Positions 6,860 through 13,319 of a stretch of DNA of 15,009 nt are shown here, piece after piece (position 1 is the stretch's first letter; each line of letters starts with the position of its first letter). The stretch is from Oscillospiraceae bacterium (GTDB lineage: Bacteria; Bacillota; Clostridia; Oscillospirales; Ruminococcaceae). The DNA is taken from contig JAFQBO010000089.1 in assembly GCA_017416665.1 (NCBI GenBank), positions 1 to 15,009 of the forward strand, in the 5' to 3' direction. The translations under genes were made by a program, and so were the position numbers. The notes under the pieces are model-generated. The model saw only the letters and a program-made list of their open reading frames with translations, made no database searches and was not told where the DNA came from.

Positions 6860-8236
6860 TTATTCAATTACGCCTGTTACAGCCCAATTTTTTGCCTCTG
6901 TTATTTTGACATTCACAAAACTGCCGATGAGCGATTCATCACCTTCAAATTCGACAATTACAAATTCATCGCTTTTGCCGTTTAAAAGACCGTTTTTCTT
7001 TGACTTTCCATCAACCAGAACTCTCATTGTTCTTCCGATAAAACGTCTGTAGCTTTCGGTTGAAATTTCTCTCTGAACGGCAAGCAGTTTTGTCATGCGT
7101 TCACCCTTTTCCTCATCGGAAATTTTATCATCAATTTCAGCCGCCTTTGTCCCCGAACGCTTTGAATATATGAACGAATAAATATTGTCGTATTTAACAC
7201 GCTTTATAAGTTCGAGTGTTTTTTCAAAATCCTCAGCCGATTCGTTCGGAAAACCTACGATAATATCTGTCGTAAAGGAAAAATCAGGGATAAAACTCCT
7301 TGCATAGTCGATTGTTTCCATGTATTTTTCAACGGTATAGCGTCTGTTCATTTTTTCGAGGATTTCATCACTTCCGCTCTGAACAGGAAGATGAAGATGC
7401 TTTCCGACCTTTTCACATTCAATAATAGTGTCAATAAGCTTTCTGCCTGCGTCTTTAGGATGTGACGACATAAAACGTATCACAAAATCTCCTTCAACAG
7501 CATTTATTTTACGCAGTAAATCAGGAAAATCCGTTTTTTCCTCAAGATCCTTTCCATAGGAATTTACGTTCTGTCCAAGCAACATTATTTCCTTGTAGCC
7601 GTCTGCCACAAGTTTTTCAACTTCCTGTATAATATTTTCAGGTTTTCTGCTTCTTTCACGTCCTCTTACATACGGAACTATACAGTAAGTACAAAAATTG
7701 TTACACCCGAACATAATAGGCACTGATGCCTTGAAACTGCTGTCACGCTCCTGATAAAGTCCCTCTGCTGACAGATTATACTCATTTGTGTCAAAAGCAT
7801 ACTTACTTCCCGAAAGCTTTTCATAAAGCAGTTTAGGGAGTTTGTCTATTGCTGATGGCGAAAACACAATATCAACAAATTTATAAGACTTCTTCAGCTT
7901 GTCGGTCACATGCTCAAGTGCCGCCATACAGCCGCAAAGACCGATTATCATATTAGGATTTTCTTCCTTGTAATGCTTTAAAAAACCGAGATTACCGAAA
8001 ACCCTGTCTTCGGCATTTTCCCTTACAGCACAGGTATTGAAGATAACTACATCTGCCGACTGTTCATCTTCAGCCATAGTATAACCCATTTTTATAAGCA
8101 TACCCTTGATTTTTTCACCATCGGAAAAATTCAGCTGACAGCCGAAGCTTCTCACAAAAGCTTTAAGAGGTCTTTTGTATTTTACAACAATATCCGAAAC
8201 GGATAATATATATTCATTAATTGTTTTTTCCTGCAT
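6860..8236 (-). CDS. miaB: tRNA-2-methylthio-N6-dimethylallyladenosine synthase MiaB
   Basis: This 458-residue radical-SAM methylthiotransferase has an N-terminal UPF0004 domain with the three cluster cysteines C33 (FGCQLN), C69 (NTCAVRE) and C103 (GLCGCMA). The radical-SAM domain has CNNFCTYC (C178, C182, C185) followed by VPYVRGRERSR, and HLPVQSGSD lies near 282-290. A TRAM domain covers about 396-458. It converts i6A37 to ms2i6A37 in tRNA using two SAM, with SAH and 5'-deoxyadenosine as by-products. The ATG at 8234-8236 has GGAG nine bases upstream. An in-frame ATG at 8288-8290 would overlap mtnN and add non-conserved residues, so I rejected it. The gene follows mtnN by 31 bases and precedes the YlbF/YmcA-family gene by 23 bases, an operon arrangement. 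Confidence 0.97.
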   Translation of the reverse strand: MQEKTINEYILSVSDIVVKYKRPLKAFVRSFGCQLNFSDGEKIKGMLIKMGYTMAEDEQSADVVIFNTCAVRENAEDRVFGNLGFLKHYKEENPNMIIGLCGCMAALEHVTDKLKKSYKFVDIVFSPSAIDKLPKLLYEKLSGSKYAFDTNEYNLSAEGLYQERDSSFKASVPIMFGCNNFCTYCIVPYVRGRERSRKPENIIQEVEKLVADGYKEIMLLGQNVNSYGKDLEEKTDFPDLLRKINAVEGDFVIRFMSSHPKDAGRKLIDTIIECEKVGKHLHLPVQSGSDEILEKMNRRYTVEKYMETIDYARSFIPDFSFTTDIIVGFPNESAEDFEKTLELIKRVKYDNIYSFIYSKRSGTKAAEIDDKISDEEKGERMTKLLAVQREISTESYRRFIGRTMRVLVDGKSKKNGLLNGKSDEFVIVEFEGDESLIGSFVNVKITEAKNWAVTGVIE

Positions 8237-8267
8237 ATTTTTATTCTCCGTTCGGAATAATTTAAAA

Positions 8268-8945
8268 TCAGATTTTCTTGATAGTTTCAAGAACTATTTC
8301 CGCAACCTTTTTAGCGGCAATTTTTTCAAATTCATCAAATGACATTTCACCCTCGTCATCTGCGTTGTCTGAAATACAACGAACACTTACAAAAGGTTTG
8401 TTGTTTCTGTATGCACACTGTCCTACAGCGGCTGTTTCCATATCAACTGCAAGAGGTGAAAGTCTGTCACAGATTTCCTGCTTGATTGCTGTATCCGAAA
8501 TAAACGCCTCACCCGAAACGATTCTTCCGACATGATTTACGATATTTTTTTCCGCACACACCTGACAAACTGCATTTACAAGCTTTTCATCAGCCTCATA
8601 CATTGAATGGTACGGAGGATAGTTTTCAAGGAAGCGAAGTTCGAGATCGTGTGGGCATACAGCGTCTGAAACCACAATATCGCAAACCTTTACATTTTTG
8701 TTCATACCACCTGCAACACCTGTATTGATAATCGCATCAACGTCAAACTTATCAATCATAACCTGTGTACACAGAGCCGCATTTACCTTTGCAATACCGC
8801 AGCATGCACTGACTACCAGCTTTCCGCCGTAAGTACATATATAAAAATCATAGCCTGCATAAGTTTTCACAACTGCATCGCTGAGTACGTTTCTGATGTC
8901 TGCTAATTCCGATGGCATTGCACCGATAATTCCTATAGTTTTCAT
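8268..8945 (-). CDS. mtnN: 5'-methylthioadenosine/S-adenosylhomocysteine nucleosidase
   Basis: This 225-residue cytosolic nucleosidase has the expected length. Diagnostic parts are the start MKTIGIIGAMPSEL with the catalytic Glu13 position, NTGVAGGMN (74-82), VDMETAAV (167-174, substrate-binding Met-Glu) and CISDNAD (190-196, catalytic Asp193). It cleaves MTA and SAH to adenine plus the thio-sugar; the family also accepts 5'-deoxyadenosine. It is the first gene after the promoter at 9011-9039, with AAAGGA seven bases before the ATG. miaB follows 31 bases downstream. Since MiaB turns over SAM to SAH and 5'-deoxyadenosine, this neighbour can remove its inhibitory by-products; that link is inference. 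Confidence 0.95.
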   Translation of the reverse strand: MKTIGIIGAMPSELADIRNVLSDAVVKTYAGYDFYICTYGGKLVVSACCGIAKVNAALCTQVMIDKFDVDAIINTGVAGGMNKNVKVCDIVVSDAVCPHDLELRFLENYPPYHSMYEADEKLVNAVCQVCAEKNIVNHVGRIVSGEAFISDTAIKQEICDRLSPLAVDMETAAVGQCAYRNNKPFVSVRCISDNADDEGEMSFDEFEKIAAKKVAEIVLETIKKI

Positions 8946-9010
8946 TTTAGCGTCCTTTCCGACAAAATGTCAGTCAAATCGAATTTTACGATACTTTTAC
9001 ATACACACTT

Positions 9011-9039
9011 ATTTTACTCTAAAACAGATAAAAAGTCAA
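9011..9039 (-). promoter_or_regulatory. Sigma-A-type promoter for the mtnN-miaB-...-mutS operon
   Basis: Read on the minus strand: -35 TTGACT (9034-9039), a 17-base spacer, and -10 TAAAAT (9011-9016). This is a near-consensus vegetative promoter. Transcription should begin near 9003-9005, giving a leader of about 60 bases before the mtnN ATG. It is the only strong promoter I found for the minus-strand block, so it probably drives most of it. Confidence 0.85.
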
Positions 9040-9106
9040 GATAATATTGCATATGGCTGACAAAAAATAATATCAGACTGTAGAAAAATCTAAAAATCAA
9101 TTTTTG

Positions 9107-9330
9107 TGCCGATTAAATCGGCAGGCAAACTTGAGTACGTCCAAAGTAAGGGGACGCTTTCTCTTGTAAAGCGTCCCCTCTTGCAAAATAGTCCACTGGA
9201 CTATTTTGCAATTCACCCCTTGTAAATACGCCTTCGACAGGAGTATTTCGCTCACTGCGGTGAGCGACCAAAGGCTCTGCCTTTGGAAACCGCAAGCCTT
9301 TGCACCACAGGCATGCAAGCAAAAAGGCTT
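9107..9330. repeat. Array of seven consecutive hairpins (mosaic palindromic element)
   Basis: In order the stems are: TGCCGATT/AATCGGCA (9107-9123); AGGGGACGCTTT/AAAGCGTCCCCT (9149-9179); TTGCAAAATAGTCCA and its exact complement around one base (9181-9211); AAATACGCCT/AGGAGTATTT with one mismatch (9224-9248); CGCTCAC/GTGAGCG (9249-9266); CCAAAGGC/GCCTTTGG (9268-9286); and AAGCCTTTGC/GCAAAAAGGCTT with a bulge (9294-9330). The block fills the gap between the YdbT-like gene and the mtnN promoter and has no plausible gene. It may terminate transcription leaving the YdbT-like gene, be a structured RNA, or be a mosaic of mobile palindromic units as seen in Ruminococcaceae intergenic DNA. Positions 9040-9106 and 9331-9397 are plain AT-rich sequence. 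Confidence 0.85.
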
Positions 9331-9397
9331 GACCGAAACTTTTAATTTTGAAAATTTATTTTTAAAGACTTTTTCGACACGCTGAAAAAAAGATATT

Positions 9398-10882
9398 TTA
9401 AAACTCGTCCATAACCTCACCCTTTTCAAGCACGCCGAACTGTTCAATTATTTTCTGTGCGTCTTTTACGCTCAGACCTTTTACCTTATGAACTCTCGGA
9501 TTTTCAGAACAGAAATAAAAGTCCAGACGGCACCGTCCTGTTTTTTTATCGATAATATCCTGAAACATCTGAATTTTAACAAGCTTTGATCGATCCGCCA
9601 TAATAGTGTGAAAGGCGTAAAATCTCGAGTATCTGATACAGCAGAAATCGTCCTCTACTGTAATTCCTGTTGTCATATATGCATACAGCTTTACGATAAC
9701 AAGCCATATAAAAGGTATTTCCAGTATAACGGCAATATATTTCGCTATATGTGCAAACTGCGGAAAAAATCTTATAAAAATCAGACTCAGCACCAGTATC
9801 ACTGCCACTATTGTAAGCGGCTGACCAGCATATGACATTACCGATGTTTTCAGCGGTTTAACCTTTCGTTTCACAAGATACTTGTTAAACTCCAGCATTT
9901 CAAGAGCCTCATCAGCCTGATTGCGTGTAAGAACAGGCAGAAGTACAGGCAGTTCATTCTTACCGTTTCCATAACCCGAACAGCTTATGTTGAGTGATGA
10001 AACCCTGAAAAGCTTTGTAATAAAGCTCTGACGAAGATCAAGATAATTTATTTTTTCGGGCATTATGTGGTAAACACGTCTTGTAAAAGCACCCGAAATA
10101 ATTCTCATGATGTGCGTATCTTTTTTGATGATAAAATCAGAATATCTGAAAAGATTCGCCAAAAACGACAAAAGCCATGTTCCGATAACAATAAACCCAA
10201 GAATAAGTGCAGGGGTCGGAATATCCACATGCGTACCCGCAGACATGTTGCGTGATACGTTATCGGCGATTTTATACATATCATCAAGATCATCTTTCAT
10301 AATATCGGTAAAAATTCTGCCTGCATTGAAAATAAGTGCGGCAACATAGACAGCACCCGAAAGACTGCTTGAGAAAACAAATGAGAAAAATACTATATTA
10401 TACCACTTTGCCCTGTATTTAAAGGATTTTTTCTCTCCCGTTTTAATTTTAGGAAGCTTTTTCTGAAGCTTTTTAAATTCGTCACGATGCACAAGAAAAG
10501 TCATATCGTTTGTACCCAATGCACCTGCCGCCGTATCGACATATACCCTTACAGCCTTGAGCGGACGCAGATAAAAGCTGTGCTGTGCAGTTACGGCTGT
10601 AATATTTTTATACGGAATCTCTGTTCTTTTCTTGACAAAAATACCGCTTATTACCCTTATGTGATTGTTTCCGAGTCTTATCCAGGTAAAAAGCCATCTG
10701 AAATAACCGAATCCAAGAATTGCAATAAGTACCAGCAGATCAAACCAGCCGCCTGTAATCCAGGTATAGAACGCATCAAAATCAAGCGAAAAGGTACGCA
10801 CACCACGAAGAATCGGAAAAATAAGAAGCCATATACTGTTTTTGGCATGCTTGAGTATTTTCAGAGGATGTTCATGAATCAT
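9398..10882 (-). CDS. YdbT-like membrane protein with three bacterial PH (DUF304/bPH2) domains
   Basis: This 494-residue protein matches the length of B. subtilis YdbT (about 493). Hydrophobic segments lie near 17-28, 48-68, 162-188, 223-246, 353-372 and 380-402. Three bPH2 domains alternate with the membrane pairs: about 70-140 (LGNNHIRVISGIFVKKRTEIP), 248-330 (SDFIIKKDTHIMRIISGAF) and 403-483 (GITVEDDFCCIRYSRFY). The repeated 'xSGxFxxRxxxIPyxxI' pattern is typical. AGGAGG lies eight bases before the ATG, and the upstream YdbS-like gene ends 14 bases before it, so the pair is an operon. In Bacillus the ydbST pair contributes to intrinsic resistance to an antimicrobial peptide from other bacilli; whether that holds here is inference. 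The biochemical role is unknown. Confidence 0.9.
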   Translation of the reverse strand: MIHEHPLKILKHAKNSIWLLIFPILRGVRTFSLDFDAFYTWITGGWFDLLVLIAILGFGYFRWLFTWIRLGNNHIRVISGIFVKKRTEIPYKNITAVTAQHSFYLRPLKAVRVYVDTAAGALGTNDMTFLVHRDEFKKLQKKLPKIKTGEKKSFKYRAKWYNIVFFSFVFSSSLSGAVYVAALIFNAGRIFTDIMKDDLDDMYKIADNVSRNMSAGTHVDIPTPALILGFIVIGTWLLSFLANLFRYSDFIIKKDTHIMRIISGAFTRRVYHIMPEKINYLDLRQSFITKLFRVSSLNISCSGYGNGKNELPVLLPVLTRNQADEALEMLEFNKYLVKRKVKPLKTSVMSYAGQPLTIVAVILVLSLIFIRFFPQFAHIAKYIAVILEIPFIWLVIVKLYAYMTTGITVEDDFCCIRYSRFYAFHTIMADRSKLVKIQMFQDIIDKKTGRCRLDFYFCSENPRVHKVKGLSVKDAQKIIEQFGVLEKGEVMDEF

Positions 10883-10896
10883 ACGTCTTTCCTCCT

Positions 10897-11322
10897 CTAA
10901 ACTTTGAGATTATAGGCAATTTCGGTAAAATCCCTGTTGCTGACAAAAGCAATCGGAAGCATACCGCCATACGCATAAAGCATAATACAATTGAAACCTT
11001 CGAGTCGTGCAAAAGGCGTTGAAACAGTGGTTGTATACTGAATTTTACTTATTTTTACAGTCTGTGTTTTTATAAAATAAAATCCGCTTACCTTAACAAT
11101 TTTTTTGTCGGATATATAGTATCTCATGTTGCGGAAATATACAGGCAGGTAGACAAGTGCCGTAAAAAATCCTGCGATAAAGAATACGGAACATATTATT
11201 ATCATAATTATTGGAATAAAGGCAAGAAAATATGATACAACAGAAATAATAAGAACAGTAAGTATCATAACAGCTATTCTCATCACAGTGAGACACGTTT
11301 TATCAGCGTAATATTCCTTCAT
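10897..11322 (-). CDS. YdbS-like membrane protein with one bacterial PH (DUF304/bPH2) domain
   Basis: This 141-residue protein has two adjacent membrane helices (about 10-31 and 33-56) followed by one bPH2 domain (about 62-140) with YYISDKKIVKVSGFYFIKTQ and an ISKIQ segment. It is similar in size and layout to B. subtilis YdbS (about 159 residues). It precedes and pairs with the three-domain YdbT-like gene, as in Bacillus. AGGAAG lies six bases before the ATG, and a strong extended -10 promoter sits 33 bases upstream. It probably works as a membrane complex with the YdbT-like protein. The ligand is unknown. Confidence 0.88.
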   Translation of the reverse strand: MKEYYADKTCLTVMRIAVMILTVLIISVVSYFLAFIPIIMIIICSVFFIAGFFTALVYLPVYFRNMRYYISDKKIVKVSGFYFIKTQTVKISKIQYTTTVSTPFARLEGFNCIMLYAYGGMLPIAFVSNRDFTEIAYNLKV

Positions 11323-11354
11323 GACATTCTTCCTTTCATATTAATTGTAATTTT

Positions 11355-11384
11355 ATTATAGCATAAAATCTATTGCAAATTCAA
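11355..11384 (-). promoter_or_regulatory. Extended -10 promoter of the ydbS/ydbT-like operon
   Basis: Read on the minus strand: -35 TTGAAT (11379-11384), an 18-base spacer ending TGC, and a consensus -10 TATAAT (11355-11360), i.e. the extended form TGCTATAAT. The expected start is near 11347-11349, leaving only about 25 bases before the ATG. This looks like the vegetative sigma factor. I do not see a SigW-type AAC/CGTA pair. Confidence 0.82.
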
Positions 11385-11397
11385 CAGAAAAAAGTCT

Positions 11398-11537
11398 AAA
11401 TTTTAATTTGTCTGAGATAAGCCTCTCCTGACAGTGGCGGAGAGGTTTAAAAGCAAAAATTATTTTAACCCCTCTGTCAGCAAGCTGACATCTCCCCTTT
11501 CAGGGGAGACTGAAATTACACCGACAAATTATAATTC
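11398..11537. mobile_element. MITE-like palindromic element with inverted termini
   Basis: The ends are inverted: TTTTAATTTGTC (11401-11412) against GACAAATTATAA (11523-11534), with 13 of 15 bases matching when extended to 11398-11412 and 11523-11537. Inside are CCTCTCC/GGAGAGG (11422-11445), TGTCAGC/GCTGACA around AA (11475-11490) and TCTCCCCT/AGGGGAGA around TTC (11491-11509), plus an imperfect pairing of AGAGGTTTAAAA with TTTTAACCCCT. It encodes nothing and lies between the divergent ydbS-like and symporter genes, 13 bases from the -35 of the former. The GC-rich stems contrast with the AT-rich flanks. From memory, similar hairpins recur in clostridial genomes. No clear target duplication is visible. 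Confidence 0.65.
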
Positions 11538-11582
11538 AACTGCCTACAAAAATTTTAAACATATAAAAAGGTGTGAAGAAAA

Positions 11583-12899
11583 ATGCTCGAAAAGATAAAC
11601 AGTATTGTATGGAGTGACTTTTTATTGTTTCTCCTGCTCGGCACAGGTTTAATAATCAGCATACGGCTGAAATTTTTTCAGATATTCAGGTTTCCCTACA
11701 TACTGAAAAAAACATTTTTTTCACTTTTCCGTGACAAATCCACAAGAAAAAGCAGTGACAGAGGCGTATCACAGTTTCAGTCACTTTCAACAGCACTTGC
11801 CGCAACGATGGGAACAGGCAACATTGTCGGTGTTGCTACTGCCATTACAACAGGCGGTGCTGGTGCGGTTTTCTGGATGTGGATTTCAGCAATTCTCGGC
11901 ATGGGTCTTGTCTACGCCGAAAACTACCTCGGAACGCTTTATCGCCGAAAAAACAATAAAAACGATATAACAAGCGGAACAATCGCCTTTCTTGAATACG
12001 GAACAGGACGAAAATATTTAGCAGTTTTATTCTGCATTTTCTGTAGTCTTGCATCACTGGGCATGGGAAACATGACACAGATAAACTCCGTCTCACACGC
12101 TCTTGACCGTTCCTTTGACATTCCGCCTGTTTACACAGGACTGTTTTTTGCCGGACTTGTAATGCTGATCATCTGCGGCAGCATAAAAAGAATAGGATCT
12201 GTTTCACAGATATTAATTCCCGTACTTTCACTGATTTACATGGGAACAGCTGTTTTAATCATCATAAACAACCGTGCTCTCCTGCCACAGACATTTGAAG
12301 ATATTTTCAGAGGTGCATTCGGCATAAACGCTGTCGGAGGAGGCGTTTGCGGAGAAATCATCCGAAAGAGCATAAATACAGGTCTTCGCCGTGGTGTTTT
12401 CTCCAACGAGGCAGGTCTCGGCAGTTCGTCTCTGCTTCACAGCGGTACGGAAAATCCCGATCCTCAGCGTCAGGGACTGTGGGCGATATTTGAAGTATTT
12501 GCCGACACGATTATCTGCTGTACTCTCACAGCACTTGCTATACTTACAAGCGGTGCATTATCCTCAGGTGAAACGGGAATTTCACTTGCTGTCAGAACAT
12601 TTGAGTGTGTAATGGGAGATTTTTCAGATATTTTCATGTCAGTTTCAATAACACTTTTTGCATTTGCTACAATTATAAGCTGGTATTTTTGTGGTGAATG
12701 CTGTATAAAATACATTTTTGGCAGAAACGGCATCGCCTTTTACAGAATAATTTTCGGATTCTGCATCATAGTCGGAGCATACTCAGAGCTTGAGAGTGTA
12801 TGGGTGTTATCGGACATATTTAACGGTCTGATGGCATTCCCGAACCTTGCCGGACTATTCATTCTGAGAAAAAATGTAAAATTTCATAAAACTGAATAA
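11583..12899 (+). CDS. Alanine/glycine:cation symporter (AGCS family, AlsT/DagA-like)
   Basis: This 438-residue polytopic membrane protein fits the AGCS family. Signature stretches are GVSQFQSLSTALAATMGTGN (61-80), followed by IVGVATAITTGGAGAVFWMW (81-100), and GLRRGVFSNEAGLGSS (267-282). About eleven hydrophobic segments span the protein, and EKINSIVWSDFLLFLLLGTG at the N-terminus matches the first helix. The family imports alanine or glycine with Na+ or H+ across the cytoplasmic membrane. The length is at the short end of the family range, and the C-terminal tail is brief. The ribosome site is weak (GTGAAG a few bases before the ATG). No convincing promoter is visible in the 45 bases after the palindromic element. 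Substrate choice between Ala and Gly cannot be read from the sequence. Confidence 0.95.
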   Translation: MLEKINSIVWSDFLLFLLLGTGLIISIRLKFFQIFRFPYILKKTFFSLFRDKSTRKSSDRGVSQFQSLSTALAATMGTGNIVGVATAITTGGAGAVFWMWISAILGMGLVYAENYLGTLYRRKNNKNDITSGTIAFLEYGTGRKYLAVLFCIFCSLASLGMGNMTQINSVSHALDRSFDIPPVYTGLFFAGLVMLIICGSIKRIGSVSQILIPVLSLIYMGTAVLIIINNRALLPQTFEDIFRGAFGINAVGGGVCGEIIRKSINTGLRRGVFSNEAGLGSSSLLHSGTENPDPQRQGLWAIFEVFADTIICCTLTALAILTSGALSSGETGISLAVRTFECVMGDFSDIFMSVSITLFAFATIISWYFCGECCIKYIFGRNGIAFYRIIFGFCIIVGAYSELESVWVLSDIFNGLMAFPNLAGLFILRKNVKFHKTE

Positions 12900-12955
12900 T
12901 ATAATTTTTATTTCCAATAATTTTATAGTTATTTGTACAGTATAAAAAAAGCTTC

Positions 12956-12984
12956 TTGACTTTTATGTGTGAATTGCGTATAAT
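12956..12984 (+). promoter_or_regulatory. Sigma-A-type promoter for the RNase J gene
   Basis: -35 TTGACT (12956-12961), a 17-base spacer, and a consensus -10 TATAAT (12979-12984). Transcription should start near 12991. No good intrinsic terminator separates it from the symporter stop codon at 12899, so some read-through is possible. Confidence 0.88.
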
Positions 12985-12990
12985 TAATAT

Positions 12991-13319
12991 GTATATTTAT
13001 ATGTAAAATCTGCCGACCGTTTGGGCAGATATAAATTATTTTTGATATTAAGGCATATGGAAATGCCTGTATATATATTTCATGCACACGCATGGCAAAT
13101 CAGACACACAAACAATATGCATACAATGACGATCACGAACGTTTCAGATCCGTGTATGCGAGGAATCCGAAAAAAATTATACATCTGTTTTCAAAAGTAA
13201 TACACTAAGCTTTCGATGCAATATTCACACTTTAAATTCATGCTACTGTAATTCTGTCAGGCAAAATCTGTTTATTTCGGAAAACTGTATAATTTCGGTA
13301 AAAGAATGAGAGGTACAAA
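12991..13319 (+). promoter_or_regulatory. Long structured 5' leader of the RNase J gene
   Basis: The predicted transcript carries about 330 bases before the RNase J start codon. Stems seen are ATCTGCC/GGCAGAT (about 13008-13031), AGGCAT/ATGCCT (about 13051-13068), CATGC/GCATG (13081-13094) and GCATACA/TGTATGC (13119-13125 with 13153-13159), which encloses a 27-base interior with a GATC/GATC pairing. A second -10-like TATAAT lies at 13288-13293 without a matching -35. I do not recognise a known riboswitch class. The length suggests post-transcriptional control, possibly autoregulation by RNase J. Confidence 0.5.
13092..13208 (+). CDS. Possible 38-residue small ORF in the RNase J leader
   Basis: An ATG opens a frame of 38 codons ending TAA, translating MANQTHKQYAYNDDHERFRS and then VYARNPKKIIHLFSKVIH. 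The product would be basic and hydrophilic, and it is in the same frame as RNase J but separated from it by stops. No Shine-Dalgarno is visible upstream, and a different frame (ATG at 13057, 47 codons) is open across the same stretch, which weakens the case. It could be a leader peptide, a real small protein or chance. Confidence 0.2.
   Translation: MANQTHKQYAYNDDHERFRSVYARNPKKIIHLFSKVIH

Noticed and set aside
8237..8290. 18-residue N-terminal extension of MiaB from the ATG at 8288-8290
   Set aside because: It would overlap mtnN and adds non-conserved residues, while the ATG at 8234-8236 has a well-placed GGAG.
9107..9330. CRISPR array
   Set aside because: The palindromes all differ from one another and there is no regular repeat-spacer unit or cas gene.
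9097..9447. 116-codon minus-strand ORF spanning the hairpin array
   Set aside because: It overlaps the C-terminal codons of the YdbT-like gene in another frame and then reads through palindromes, and the product has no protein-like conservation pattern.
13057..13160. c-di-GMP or other known riboswitch before RNase J
   Set aside because: A CACGCATGGCAAA stretch loosely recalls the GEMM motif, but the rest of the conserved core and the tetraloop-receptor arrangement are absent.
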